Shown here piece after piece: positions 54,165 to 64,000 of a DNA stretch of 64,000 bases. Within the stretch, counting starts at the first letter, position 1. The number at the start of each line of letters is the position of its first letter. The notes under the pieces were generated by a model. That model was not told where the DNA came from and did not search any database. It saw only the letters and a list, made by a program, of their open reading frames with translations. The DNA is from Agarophyton chilense (lineage: Eukaryota > Rhodophyta > Florideophyceae > Gracilariales > Gracilariaceae): positions 248,001 through 312,000 of the forward strand of contig JARGXX010000098.1 of the NCBI GenBank assembly GCA_030374765.1. The letters are read 5' to 3'. The translations under genes and the position numbers were made by a program.

Positions 54165-54345
54165 CGCCGGCGTTGCAGTCGCACTTCTTCCTGCTGTAGG
54201 AGTCCTGTGGTCTGGTCAGTTGGGTGTGGTTCCTGCATCCATAATGACGGTTGCTTCTGAACTTCTGGTCCGTTGGGGAATTAGACCAAAGCTTAGAATC
54301 CGGATGATTCTTCGTTCTAGTGGTCCATTCAATTATTCCGGAGGT

Positions 54346-54363
54346 TTCTAAGTCGGGAGACCA
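54346..54363 (-). other. E3 primer-binding site
   Basis: Same 18 bases as in E1 and E2, three bases from the LTR at 54367. It fixes the orientation of this LTR as minus. Confidence 0.75.
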
Positions 54364-54366
54364 AAA

Positions 54367-54812
54367 TGTAACGCAATGACGGGTGGCTCAGCGTACGGGT
54401 CTCGAAAAGTGGCAGCGTGGTAGAGGGGGTCCTAAGGTTCGAATCCTTGACGAAGGCACTCCCAGAGTACTTGGTGCAATGATCTGGAGTTTACTGTGTA
54501 GTTCTACAGGTCGGAGCTAAGAACAAGATGATTTGAAGACCAAAAGGTGGAACTAATATACCACAGAGGGTTATTTAGTATCCTAACGGGGCCTACCGTA
54601 ATCTATGGTAAAAGCGCAACTCGAGCCAAGTATATAGTACAGGCGAGGCGCTGAGATCTCCCTGGCACTGTAATGCGAATCTATTACACTAGTTAAAATA
54701 AATTAATAATCTAAATCAGTCCAACTGAGGTCGGCCAGTGTACATGGCATCTTTCAGTTCGCTCAGGGCTCGGCGGCTTACAGGTCTCAACCGTTATCGT
54801 TGTTTTTTCACA
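54367..54812 (-). repeat. E3 5' LTR (flipped with the inverted segment)
   Basis: 446 bp, same length as the solo LTR at 25705-26150 and clearly related. In element orientation it begins TGTGAAAAAAC and ends GCGTTACA. The outer pentamer is gaacg (54813-54817), so the 3' LTR, expected right of this window, should be followed by cgttc. Confidence 0.8.
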
Positions 54813-55185
54813 GAACGCCGTCGTAGGTCGGGTGGCTGGTGAGATATATATCGTCACTAAACATGGCAATTCCAGTCACAATTATAAAGCTAAGCACGTA
54901 CTAGACTTCTCTTACCTTTTTCGGTTTGTACAGTCGACCATTAAAGCAAATATGGTATTTCTTACGGATTTTTTGACCTGCATGAGCTGTACATCCCTGT
55001 CCATCAACGTGATCTCAGTACGCCTGCCACTTCTGTTGCACCTTTCAGTGGTTGGTGATGCACAACCTTACAGGTATCTTCAATCTACGTCTCCTAGGTT
55101 GAGCCCGTTGCGCAGCTCGTAGAACCGACAGGTCTTACGCCTCCGCTACTGTTTTGGTTTTTACCACATTTGGCATGCTCCCGTG

Positions 55186-55970
55186 TAATCTGTCGGAACT
55201 TTTCTGGAAAGTGCTGGAGACATTCTATGCTGCACCTTTACAGCTTTTTAGACCGTTTTGGATGGGTTTTTTTACGAGGAAGAGATCAAATATTGGCTGA
55301 CTTAGTTCATGATGAGGGTAAGCTACAAAAAAATTGCTCAAGAGTTGTAGACTGCACGAATATCCAGATTTTTCGACCAGGTAGAAACTGCTACCAACCC
55401 AATAAGCGTATACTATGGCTATTAGAGGTTTTACTGCCCTATATAACAAAACAACTACCACATCCGATGGTCTAATATTCCATCTATATGGGCCTGCATA
55501 GAGCCGTACACATTACCTAACTCTATACAGGATGAGCAACATAGACAATATGCTTTCGATCCACCTCAAAATTGATAGAAAGAAGTACTATACCATCTGC
55601 TAAGATGCATATATGCGAAAGGAGTGGCTACAAGTAGCGTTTCCTGGAGACGTCATTGTATTGGAACAGGCAGAATATAAAAAGCAAATGAGCTCTATAA
55701 AAGAAGAAGCAGTGGAGTAAATCTATTAGGAGATCCTGTTGAGTATTACGAGCCAAGAAATGAAGAGAAAAATAAAACTTCGAAAGTCGCCAGTTTTTAT
55801 TCTCAACAGCTGTTCCGTTCTATTGTTTTAATTTAAGACGTGCCTGGGCAATGGGAGTCAAGCACGAGCTCGGTACAACGGCCTTTCGCGGTTTCTTGCT
55901 CAATTTACCAGCCCTTAACCTTTGAATGTTGATGTAGCGAGTCCGGCGTTGGGAGCCTTAGTTTGTGAAT
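55186..55970 (+). pseudogene. PIF/Harbinger-like transposase (DDE_Tnp_4) pseudogene
   Basis: Broken + strand frames in family order: a helical N-terminal block ending near DEGKLQKNCSRVVDCTNIQI (the first catalytic region, usually F-I-D-G-T-N), RPG with Tyr and Asn residues, and a YGP-type block near 55480. Then follow SNIDNMLSIHLKI, a KKYYTI block, EWLQVAFPG, and near the end QEMKRKIKLRKSPV followed by CLGNGS. Several frameshifts and stops. The family's second and third catalytic Asp are not both readable. Confidence 0.55.
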
Positions 55971-56183
55971 TAATCATAAGTGGCGCATTATGTAGTGATT
56001 TCTGGAGGTATTAGAGAAGCTCTTGTACCGTTTCGGAAGCTCTGCCGAGCATATTTATTTAAAAAATGCACCCAAGACATCTATTAAAAATTGGCGCTCA
56101 TGTGGCGAAATGAGGCACTCTTTTTTCTTCTTGTCTCATTTTGACATCTGCTTCGAATTGGCGTTCTTCCAAATTTGCTCATT

Positions 56184-56516
56184 TCACTTCAAATACAGAC
56201 GTCGGGACTCCATGTGATCCATGTTTTTAGTTCTTTTTTCTTCTTGATTCATGTCTTTTTGCTCCAAACCGAGACGGTCTTCTTCGATAAGTTGACTTGC
56301 TTTCTTATTCAGGTTTCGTGATTCTATTTGCATTTGGAAGACCCTCATCTCGGGATCTGGGTCTCTTGAGCTTGCAAGTGCGCGAGAAGAGGAGCTTCTT
56401 TCCTTGTGACGACGTTGTCTCTTCAAAAATCGATCGCGCATTAGTTTTTCTGACTCTTGTAGCTTACGCTCTTTCAAAAGTTGATCCTTCTTGCAAAGCC
56501 AAATAGTCTCCTGCAA
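56184..56516 (-). CDS. Basic coiled-coil protein, probably transposon accessory
   Basis: 110 codons, almost wholly charged (Glu, Lys, Arg, Gln, Ser), predicted helical. Tails of the Myb/SANT-like accessory proteins of PIF/Harbinger elements look like this, and a PIF-like relic lies next to it. No DNA-binding domain is visible, so it is likely only the C-terminal part. Confidence 0.35.
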   Translation of the reverse strand: MQETIWLCKKDQLLKERKLQESEKLMRDRFLKRQRRHKERSSSSRALASSRDPDPEMRVFQMQIESRNLNKKASQLIEEDRLGLEQKDMNQEEKRTKNMDHMESRRLYLK

Positions 56517-56845
56517 GTTTTATACTTCAACACTTATATAGTCCAAAAAACGTTCTTTTTCCTCATATTTCTGTTGATTTTTTGACGAACGATCTTCTTT
56601 TTGTCCAAGACATGTCTATCTACATGAATCTATTTAAATAGATGGCATAAAGTCTTCAATATCATCTTTGCACAGTTTAAAATAAGCTTAAACGGCGAGC
56701 AACAAAAAAATCGTTGGTCTGTTAAAATCTCTTCTGAATACTTTTTCATGGCGCTGTGAGCGTAACACAGGTCGAAACAGAGCGCAATAAAATTATAGTT
56801 TGTCGTTGTAGCGAAAGCGTTTTGCGTTTGTTGATTCGAGCATTA

Positions 56846-57762
56846 TGTAGAGCAACGCCCAGTCAGGGGATACTTGAAGATGCAACTCATAGAATGAGGA
56901 TTAAACCCTCCGAGGGTTATGACTATGATCCCCTCTAAGGTGTGCTGAGGTGGCACTGTTTTCTGGTTAGAGTTCGCCTATGAAGTGAAAATTCGGATGG
57001 CCCATGGTTGGAATGGCCCCGTGATACACGTGGCTTAATTTTGGCACCGATTTTCGGATATTTGTTAGAACGTTGGACTTTTGGGCCCTGACAGTTGGAT
57101 CTCCACGTGTATGGCCCTGAGCAGGTGTGCACTACTGTAGAGTTTAGTTAGTGGGCCCTACTTAGGGAGATGAGATCTGACAGTCCAAAGCTCAGAGTAA
57201 GAGGGAAACCAAGGTTGGTCTTCGATACCTTTAGAGGTTCTTCGTCGCCATCGTTTCGGCCTTACAACCCGGAACGGGCTCTTGTTAGCAACGCCTGTGT
57301 AGGGACACGACTCCACTTGGAGAGTGCACACGTTTGGGTTCCGTGCAACCACCCCCTTGGGACCGCTCAGACGACCTGCGTGCACGATACCCCGTGGGGG
57401 TTCTGCTTACTTGTTGCGTGCTTTTTGTGTTTCCTTTCGAGGACAGGTCTTCGCCCCTGTATTGGGTTTCTTTTGTTGTTTCGCCCCTTTTCTGGTTCTC
57501 GGGTCCGGTGCCTGTTAGTGCCCGACCCTCGCCCCGTTTTTTCTCTTCGCCGGATTTTCCCCCATTCTTTGGGATACCCATACCCATTCCCGATCCAACG
57601 GTTTCTACCTCTCACCTCCGTCGGTACTGCCGGAATCCCCCGTGGGAGTTACACCCCACACTACGGGTGGAACGGAGGGCTCTGTCTCTGAGTCTGCCTC
57701 CCCCAGGGAGCAAGGCTTCGAACACCTTGAGAGCACTTCCCGTCGCCGGGTTTTGCTCCACA
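56846..57762 (+). repeat. Solo E2-family LTR, inverted relative to E2
   Basis: 917 bp, TGTAGAGC...GCTCCACA. It carries private substitutions (near 56856, 56910, 57012 and 57031 among others), so it is more diverged from the E2 LTRs than they are from each other. Flanks catta and acgtg do not match each other but match the flanks of E2 in reverse complement. Confidence 0.93.
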
Positions 57763-59540
57763 ACGTGCAATTCGCTACGGCGATCGTTGACCATACGGAT
57801 TACCTCATCATGCGAATCGTCCCTAAGCTAATAGACGAATATGATTTTATTCATAAACTCCCTCCTACAGGCCGTTCAAGGAGCAGTCACCCACCAGGAG
57901 AGCAATTTGGTCCCTAGGACCACTCCACCACAAATTAACCATCCGGTGTCCATATGGCAACCCCCTACCAAACTCCCAGGAGTGACGGCATTATCCGCCC
58001 CTCGCCGGGTATACCATTAGGAAAATCCCCTTGTTGGACAGTCTAGGAGCAGAAGAGAAGCTTCGCGTCTAGATGAGAGACCGCTTGCCCCACCCGACGG
58101 ATTATATGAGGTATAGCGACCTCAGAGCTCCATTGGATCTGATATATAGATCGATCCTTAAGGTCCCTATTCCAATGGTAAGAAAAAAGCAACCGCAGGA
58201 GAAAGAAAAACAGAAGAAGTAAAAGAAGAGACCATTTGAACACGAGTGATTCCGAATCGGCCTCGACCAAAACGACGGACTCGGAAGTAGATGAGGCTGC
58301 CGTTCGAGGCCTCAGACGACTGACCACCACCAACGAACTTTTCCTTAAGGTTTTAGACTACCGGAATTACCGGCTGGCCGACACGTCTGCGAAATATTCT
58401 GGTTCGGTGGCTCGCAGAGTCGCCAAATGGGGCAAACGGATGCAACTAACCATTCCGGACAACTTCTCGGGTTCCGATCCTAGTTCTGTCCTTAGATTTC
58501 TCAGTTTGCTCCGTACGGCCTACGATCAGAACGGTGCCCACGAGGGCGCCGCTCTGTACCTTCTCCATTTCTTCCTTACAGGACAGGCGCGTGACCGAGT
58601 GTTTTCGAAGATATCTGGCACAACTGACCTCGTGGATGTTCAAGACCGTGAGCTTCTCAGGTCATACCCTCCAGTCGTTCATTGCTTCTTGGAAACTTAC
58701 GCCACGGATGACGTCATAATGGATGCCCACCAGGAAGTCATCTTCTTCAGGCAGAGCTCCAACATGACCGAACCGGCTTTTGCAGACGACCTATGAATGA
58801 GTGCTTACCGATGTGGAAACGTGTTCTCCGAAGGACAACTTAAACGTCACTTCATCACGGGATTGCTCCCTGCCATTCCGACAAATGTGCGCAAATACCA
58901 CACGGAAGACCCATAATACTTCTTCCAAAGGCTCGTTACTTACGCCGAGGTTTATGGAAAAACCTATAAGATCTCCAGGCACAACGCTGATACAACCAGA
59001 AGACACGCAACTCTATTGCCTAAACCCAACCAAGCCCATTTGGTTAGCTTCACAGAATCGGACATGGATGCATCACTCTATTACGCCAATTCAGAAGCTG
59101 TGCTCGTGGTCAATTTCAGTGCTTCTCCATTCGGGCACCGATCATATACCTCCCAGGGAACTACAGCGACCACTGGACCACCCACACCCAAGGATTCTCC
59201 CTTTCCGCCTCGCAAGGACGTTTTTGTTCGCTCCCCAAGTGCTTGCTTCCTCTGCCTTTCTGTGACCCATCTTTGTGAATGTACGAAGTATGTGTCCGAA
59301 GACGCACGCAAAAACATCCTAGCCCTAAGGGAAGAGAATAGCCGAGTACGGAGATCCGAAGGATTGTATAACAGGGCACAGAAACGAACCACAGGGATCC
59401 CTGGAAGCTCACGCTATGCCACGCCTCCGGATACTCAGATCAAAGTCCCCCAGGTTCACGCCATTGTAGATCTTACAGACGACCCCGTGGGAGAACCCTA
59501 TCCTCAGGAAGAAACGGAAACCCCATCGGAAAACTCCTAG
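57763..59540 (+). pseudogene. gag: E3 gag, remainder
   Basis: It continues the 97 codons at 53874-54164 in frame from 57768. Stops at 57915-57917 and several times to about 58235, then the core frame 58236-58796 (block LFLKVLDYRNYRLAD, related to KLLSYRYYRLDN of E2). TGA at 58794-58796, TAA at 58914-58916, then open to TAG at 59538-59540. The knuckle is C-x2-C-x4-H-x3-C near 59245-59281, one residue short in the last gap. Distances to the conserved core equal those in E2, supporting a single gag. Confidence 0.7.
59528..59534 (+). promoter_or_regulatory. Candidate -1 frameshift heptamer, E3 gag-pol
   Basis: GGAAAAC, with GAA and AAC in the gag frame, one codon before the gag stop. Pol is open in the -1 frame from here. 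Identical to E1. Confidence 0.5.
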
Positions 59541-62500
59541 AGGGAACACTCGAGGCAAATCCTCCCTCTTTAAGCCCCTGCCTCAACCAATTGGACGGTC
59601 ATGAGCCAAAGAGCTCCTCAACTCCCAATGCAAACCACCCGCAGTGGACCACTCAGAATGAACCACAATTGGAACAAAGCAACGAACCCGTCTGTATCCT
59701 CAGGAAAGAGAATTACAAAGTTCGAGTAACCGTAGGACTTTATTCCAACAACTCTCTTGTGACCACAGCGGTATTGGATACAGGCGCTGGTCCTAACTTG
59801 GTCCATTTTAAGCTGCTCCCACTGGGTTGGTAAGATTTCGTTCAGGCAAAGAAGATCCCAAGGAGAACCGATGCGTCACGTAGACCAATGGACATTAAAA
59901 TGATAGCACCACTTTACCTCCACTTAGGACAATTCAAAGTCTGCACGTGGTTCCTTGTATGTCCTAACTTGGGCGCTGAGGCAATCCTAGGGACCTCCTT
60001 TATCGATCGATACATTAAGGCCATTTATCCAGGCCTTAGGAAAGTCGCATTCGACGGAGCACCTTCCATATCCATAACTGGTTCCACCCCAGGGCCAGAA
60101 ACTAACCGCAAACGAGCGGTTGTCTCCGAAAACACGAAGTCCAATAAGCTTCGCCTGTCAAAGGCCATAACGATACCCACAATAACCCAGATCGCTGTAT
60201 CGGTCTATTACCCATCTCCAGGTCTCGTAACGATTCAAAACCACCCAAAAATGGTTCTGAAGCACCTTACTTTGATGGCCAATGGATTAACGGACATCCA
60301 CCCCAACAGCTTTTTGGTCACAATCAGCAACTTCCGAGATAAACCCGTGCGGTTACCAAAAGGTAGAGTGATTGGTATCACTTTACCCGCGCCCGTGGCC
60401 ATTATGGAGGCCCAAATGGATAATCTTGCGACGCCAACTCCCGACGGGGACGTCGACTCTTGGGAAGGGACGGTCGCCATCGGCGAAGAATTCAAATCCT
60501 ATAGGCCCCACGTACTTGATCTCCTCAGGGAATACCAGGCCATATGGTCAGGTAGATTGGGCACAATCAGAGCCACTACACACCGCATTGACCTTCAGGA
60601 CAATGCTAAACCACAGTTCCAGCACCCATACCGTACCGGCCTTAAAGATAGGTAAATTGTCGCCGACCAGATGGAAAAGATGGGCAAAGCTCAAGTCAAA
60701 GAGCCGGCGCCTCCAATCCAATCCGAATGGGCAAGTCTCCTTGTCCTTGTGGCGAAGAATGATGGATTCGTCAGGTTCTGTGTCGACTACAGGAAGCTGA
60801 ACGCAGTAACCAAGAGGGACTCATACCCGATACCACGCATGGACGATTGTCTGGATTCCCTAGGCGAAGCTGTCTTATTTACCACACTGGACGCTAACTA
60901 AGGATATTGGCAAATACCTTTGGCCGAAGACGCGAGAGCACTGACAACCATTACCACCCACGGAGGTCTGTTCAGGTTTACTCTCTTGCCCTTCGGTTTG
61001 AAGAATGCCCCAGCCCAGTTCCAACGGGTAATGGACATTATACTGTCCAGAGTCAAATGGAAGTTCGCCCTGGTCTTTTTGGATGACGTTATAATCTTCT
61101 CACGGACCGTAAAGGACCACTTTCGCCACGTGAAGAAGGTGATAACAATTCTGCAGGACACTGAAGTAACACTGAAACACCGCAAATGCGCCTTCTTCCA
61201 GGCCTCAGTAAACTATCTCAGTCACGTCGTCCTCCCAGGAAAGCTAAAGATGGCCACAGGAACAACTTATGCGATTCGCCAGGCTAAGCCTCCTATGACC
61301 CACACGGAACTACGATCTTTCTTGGACCTGTGCAACGTTTACCGACGGTTCGTCCAAGGGTTTGCCGAAACCTCGGCCCCTCTCAACGTGATGCTGAAGA
61401 AGGGAACACCTTCGGAGATCGAAGCCCTTACGGACGACCAGTACGAGGCATTTCAGACCCTAAAGGACAAATTGCTGAACCCACCCATATTGGCTTTACC
61501 AAAGCCCAATAGGCCTTTCGTCCTGGGCACAGATGCCTCTGATGTCCAAGTGGGTTTTGCACTGCTGCAGGAACAGGAGTCACCGAAGGACTATCGATCT
61601 CTTGGCTACTGGAGCAGAACGCTCACCAGCGCGGAGCGAAACTACAGTACGACCCAAAAGAAATGTCTAGCGATAGTACGGTCCGTATTGACACTCCGTC
61701 TGTACCTCGAGGGAACCAGGCTTACCAGTACGACAGACCATGATTCACTCCGCTGGTTACTCAATATGACCGATGCATCGAGTCGCCTCGCTAGGTGGCG
61801 CCTCAGGCTATCAGAATATGATTTCGAGATAACTTATAGGGCAGGCATTAAGCACCAGGCAGCAGATGCCCTGTCGCGAATCATCACCAACGGAACTGAT
61901 GACACTCTATTGGACGACCTAATTCCCACCCTCTTTACAGACGATGGACCACAGAACTATACGGAAACAGATGACCTTATGGGTAAGGTTCAATCGGAGG
62001 ATCCTGAGTTAAAGAAGAACGAAGTATACCTATTGGAATGGGAGACAGTACCGCCCAATTCGGCATCACTTCAGGTTAATGCTATAGCCCCAGAGGAAAA
62101 ATAACTCCTCCCTATAGCTATTGAGGAACTTCTACAGGCGCAGGCTTAAGACGAGTATCGCAAGGAAACACCCCAATTGGTAGGAACCCAAGGATGCCTT
62201 TTTGACTATGACCGATTTGGACTACTATTTCGCTGCTCACCGCTGGATGGCCCACTCCAACGGGTAATACCAACTTCGCTAAGGGCGCCATTCCTATACC
62301 TCGCTCATTCCCCCGCCTGGCTGGTCATCCTGGAGGCCTAAGACTGTACCATACCCTAAGAAAGTGCTTGTAATGGCCACTAATGGCACAGGACCTATGG
62401 CAAACCGCACGGAACTGGACATCGTGCGCACAAATCCGAGGGTCTCGAGCCAACCATCAGGCCAAACTGAAGCTCTACTTCGCCGCAGGTCCGATGGAAT

Positions 62501-63734
62501 TTGTCGCAATGGATATACTTGGGTCTTTGTCTAAGTCCTTCCATGGGAAACGGTTTGTTTTGGTTAAAACCGATAGGTTTACCAAACTTACCCGGGCCTT
62601 ACCCCTAGGAAAGACATCGGCCACGGATGTCGCCACGGCCTTCTTGTCCCACTGGGTATATGCATATGGCATGCCACTCTACCTCCTTACGGATAAAGGC
62701 AGCCAGTTTGTATCCAAATTCTTCCCGCATGTTTGTGCTATATAGGTATCAAACATGTGACCACCACGGCGTACCACCCGCAAACCAATGGCCAAGCCAA
62801 ACTCTTCAACCGCACCCTTCTGGACGGATTGGCGCACTACGTTTCGGAGCACCAATTGGACTGGGACGAATACGTTGAGCCACTGGTTTATGCCTACAAC
62901 ACGCAGGTGAAAGCTTCCACGGAGATAAAACCGTTCGACTTAACGCTAACAAGAGCGCCACCGCCAATAGCTGTTGACTTTCAGGAGTCTTTCATACCCC
63001 ATGACATAAGCAAAGGGATATATCCTACCAAGGCAAAGCGCTACTCGTGCCGACGCATTGGGCACATCCTCCAATCGGCAAGAACTCTACTAACCAAAGC
63101 CCAACGGCGCTACAAGTTCAACTTCGACAAAGGCGTTTGGACCACATCGACCTTTGGGAAAGGAGACCTGGTTTACCTGGACCGGCCACCGAAGGACAGT
63201 GAGGAACTCGAGGACACTACGCGAAAGCTCTTACCCCGCTCTACGGGACCATACAAAGTCCTTAAGGCCAATGATCACACCATCACGTTGCTAATCGACG
63301 GCCTACAGGACACCGTGTCCATTGACCGCGTGACACGAGCTCCCAATTCCTCCGGACCACCAAAGTCCCAGCCCCCTGGCCTAACGGAAGCACCACGACC
63401 TCAGGTCCACGATCAAGTCTCCACACCCCCTAAGGCAATTCCTGAGGACTCGACTAGCCCCACGGACACGATGGTCAATGCCAACTACTATGACCCATCG
63501 CTCCCAACCGACTCCGATGGATTCGCTCCTCTAGACCACACTCTCCTTCCGGAGGATGAGCATCAAGCGAAATATGTAATTAAGCGCATCATCTCTGCCG
63601 GTCGGGAAAAAGATGGAACTTTGCGCTATCGCGTCCGTTTGTTTGGCTACACACCTGAGAAAGATACTTGGCAAGAGCCACAAACCATTCCGGCTAGTTT
63701 TATCGCCCGCTATTGGCGCAGAATCAGCCACTAA
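59535..63734 (+). pseudogene. pol: E3 pol with fused chromodomain, degenerate
   Basis: Protease with LDTGAGPNL near 59777; RT with FCVDYRKLN, FTTLDAN directly followed by TAA (60899-60901), and FLDDVIIFS near 61078; RNase H with GTDASD; integrase with AMDILG, LLTDKGSQF and YHPQTNGQ (the Glu of the DDE triad is not where expected: NGQAKLFNR has Lys); GPYKV motif; and a chromodomain (about 63565-63730) in the integrase frame (YVIKRII, YRVRLFGY, DTWQEP). Nonsense at 59831, 60653, 60899 and 62102; frameshifts near 62320 and 62740. Dead copy. Confidence 0.85.
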
Positions 63735-64000
63735 GAGCGCGGCCTTAAGGAGGGGGCAACCTGTGGTCCAAATTATCCAACCATTGGTCCAAATAATCTC
63801 AAAATGCCTCCCAAACCGCCTCCCGACACGACGGTTCGTCGTAGCTCCCGCATCAGGGAACAAAGTCAGTCCTTCGGAGACCCCTGAGGAGGACCCGGGA
63901 CGCTCTGAAGATGGGACGCTGTCCCAGGGCACGCCCATTTGAGATACAAGAAAGACCTTGGGAAAGCACAAGCACTACTTCATTTAACTTACTAGAGTAA
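63735..64000. other. E3 3' region, no LTR recognised
   Basis: A polypurine-like AAGGAGGGGGCAACC lies at 63747-63761, followed by TGTGGTCC, but what follows does not match the E3 LTR at 54367-54812. The rest shows no gene. If E3 is organised like E1 and E2, an antisense frame and the 3' LTR should follow right of the window. Confidence 0.35.

Larger units (their letters stand above)
53874..56845. other. Segment inverted between two E2-family LTRs
   Basis: Pentamers: taatg before E2, cacgt after E2, catta before the solo LTR at 56846, acgtg after it. catta is the reverse complement of taatg, and cacgt of acgtg. Flipping the segment gives each insertion a matching duplication. It also joins E3 gag in frame (53876 on the minus strand to 57768 on the plus strand) and joins the open frame 56756-56840 to 42122-42015. 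Genomic inversion or assembly flip. Confidence 0.87.
57763..63990 (+). mobile_element. E3: degenerate Ty3/Gypsy chromovirus, main body
   Basis: Gag, pol and an in-frame chromodomain follow in order; the 5' LTR, primer site and first 97 gag codons are displaced to 53874-54812. More than ten stops and at least two frameshifts mark it as the oldest of the three. The right end with the 3' LTR lies outside the window. Confidence 0.75.

Noticed and set aside
63747-63990. 3' LTR of E3 directly after the polypurine-like tract
   Set aside because: The sequence after 63761 does not resemble the E3 LTR at 54367-54812; the true LTR is more likely beyond the window.
1-64000. CRISPR arrays, operons, ribosome binding sites
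   Set aside because: The content is eukaryotic (Ty3 elements, chromodomains, Dph6, bHLH); the regular short repeats seen are promoter or LTR features.

Overview
This window is eukaryotic. It is dominated by transposable elements and carries one compact island (about 31.1-41.1 kb) of apparently intronless host genes. Long uninterrupted reading frames, gene-dense islands inside repeat-rich DNA, and a mix of Ty3/Gypsy chromoviruses, piggyBac, pogo-like, PIF/Harbinger-like and large CACTA-related transposase relics would fit an intron-poor alga such as a red seaweed. That placement is an inference; no ribosomal or organelle marker is present.

Layout. Element E1, a Ty3/Gypsy chromovirus on the + strand, fills 691-11338 with 667-bp LTRs. 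From 11.3 to 30.6 kb lies a graveyard: pieces of a large CACTA-related transposase, an intact piggyBac transposase (15936-17756), a solo E1-family LTR (19936-20601), two pogo/CENP-B-like transposase pseudogenes, a probable PIF/Harbinger relic and a solo LTR of a third family (25705-26150, clean 5-bp duplication). The gene island holds a Dph6-type diphthamide synthetase, a bHLH factor with a GAF-like domain, an MRNIP-like protein, a DUF1990 protein and a large helical-repeat protein. Element E2 (minus strand, 42128-53873) has nearly identical 917-bp LTRs. Element E3, a degenerate chromovirus, is split between 53874-54812 (minus) and 57763-63734 (plus).

Main observations. (1) Neither E1 nor E2 has matching target-site duplications, but in each case the missing partner sits in inverted form beside an inverted solo LTR of the same family downstream. 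Reading across the swapped pentamers restores open frames at all four original insertion sites. Two segments, 11339-19935 and 53874-56845, are therefore inverted between inverted LTRs, either by recombination in the genome or by an assembly flip. (2) E1 and E2 each carry, between pol and the 3' LTR, a homologous antisense frame of about 560-620 codons that I cannot assign to any family. (3) All three elements place pol in the -1 frame of gag next to a GAAAAC-type heptamer, and all share one primer-binding site whose complement looks like the 3' end of tRNA-Tyr.

How it fits together. E1, E2 and E3 are related chromoviruses of different age. E2 is recent by LTR identity, E1 is older with a damaged reverse transcriptase, and E3 is oldest and was itself invaded by an E2-family element. 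The host genes are tightly packed, with a divergent promoter between the bHLH and MRNIP-like genes and one shared CTAG serving as both stop codons of a convergent pair.
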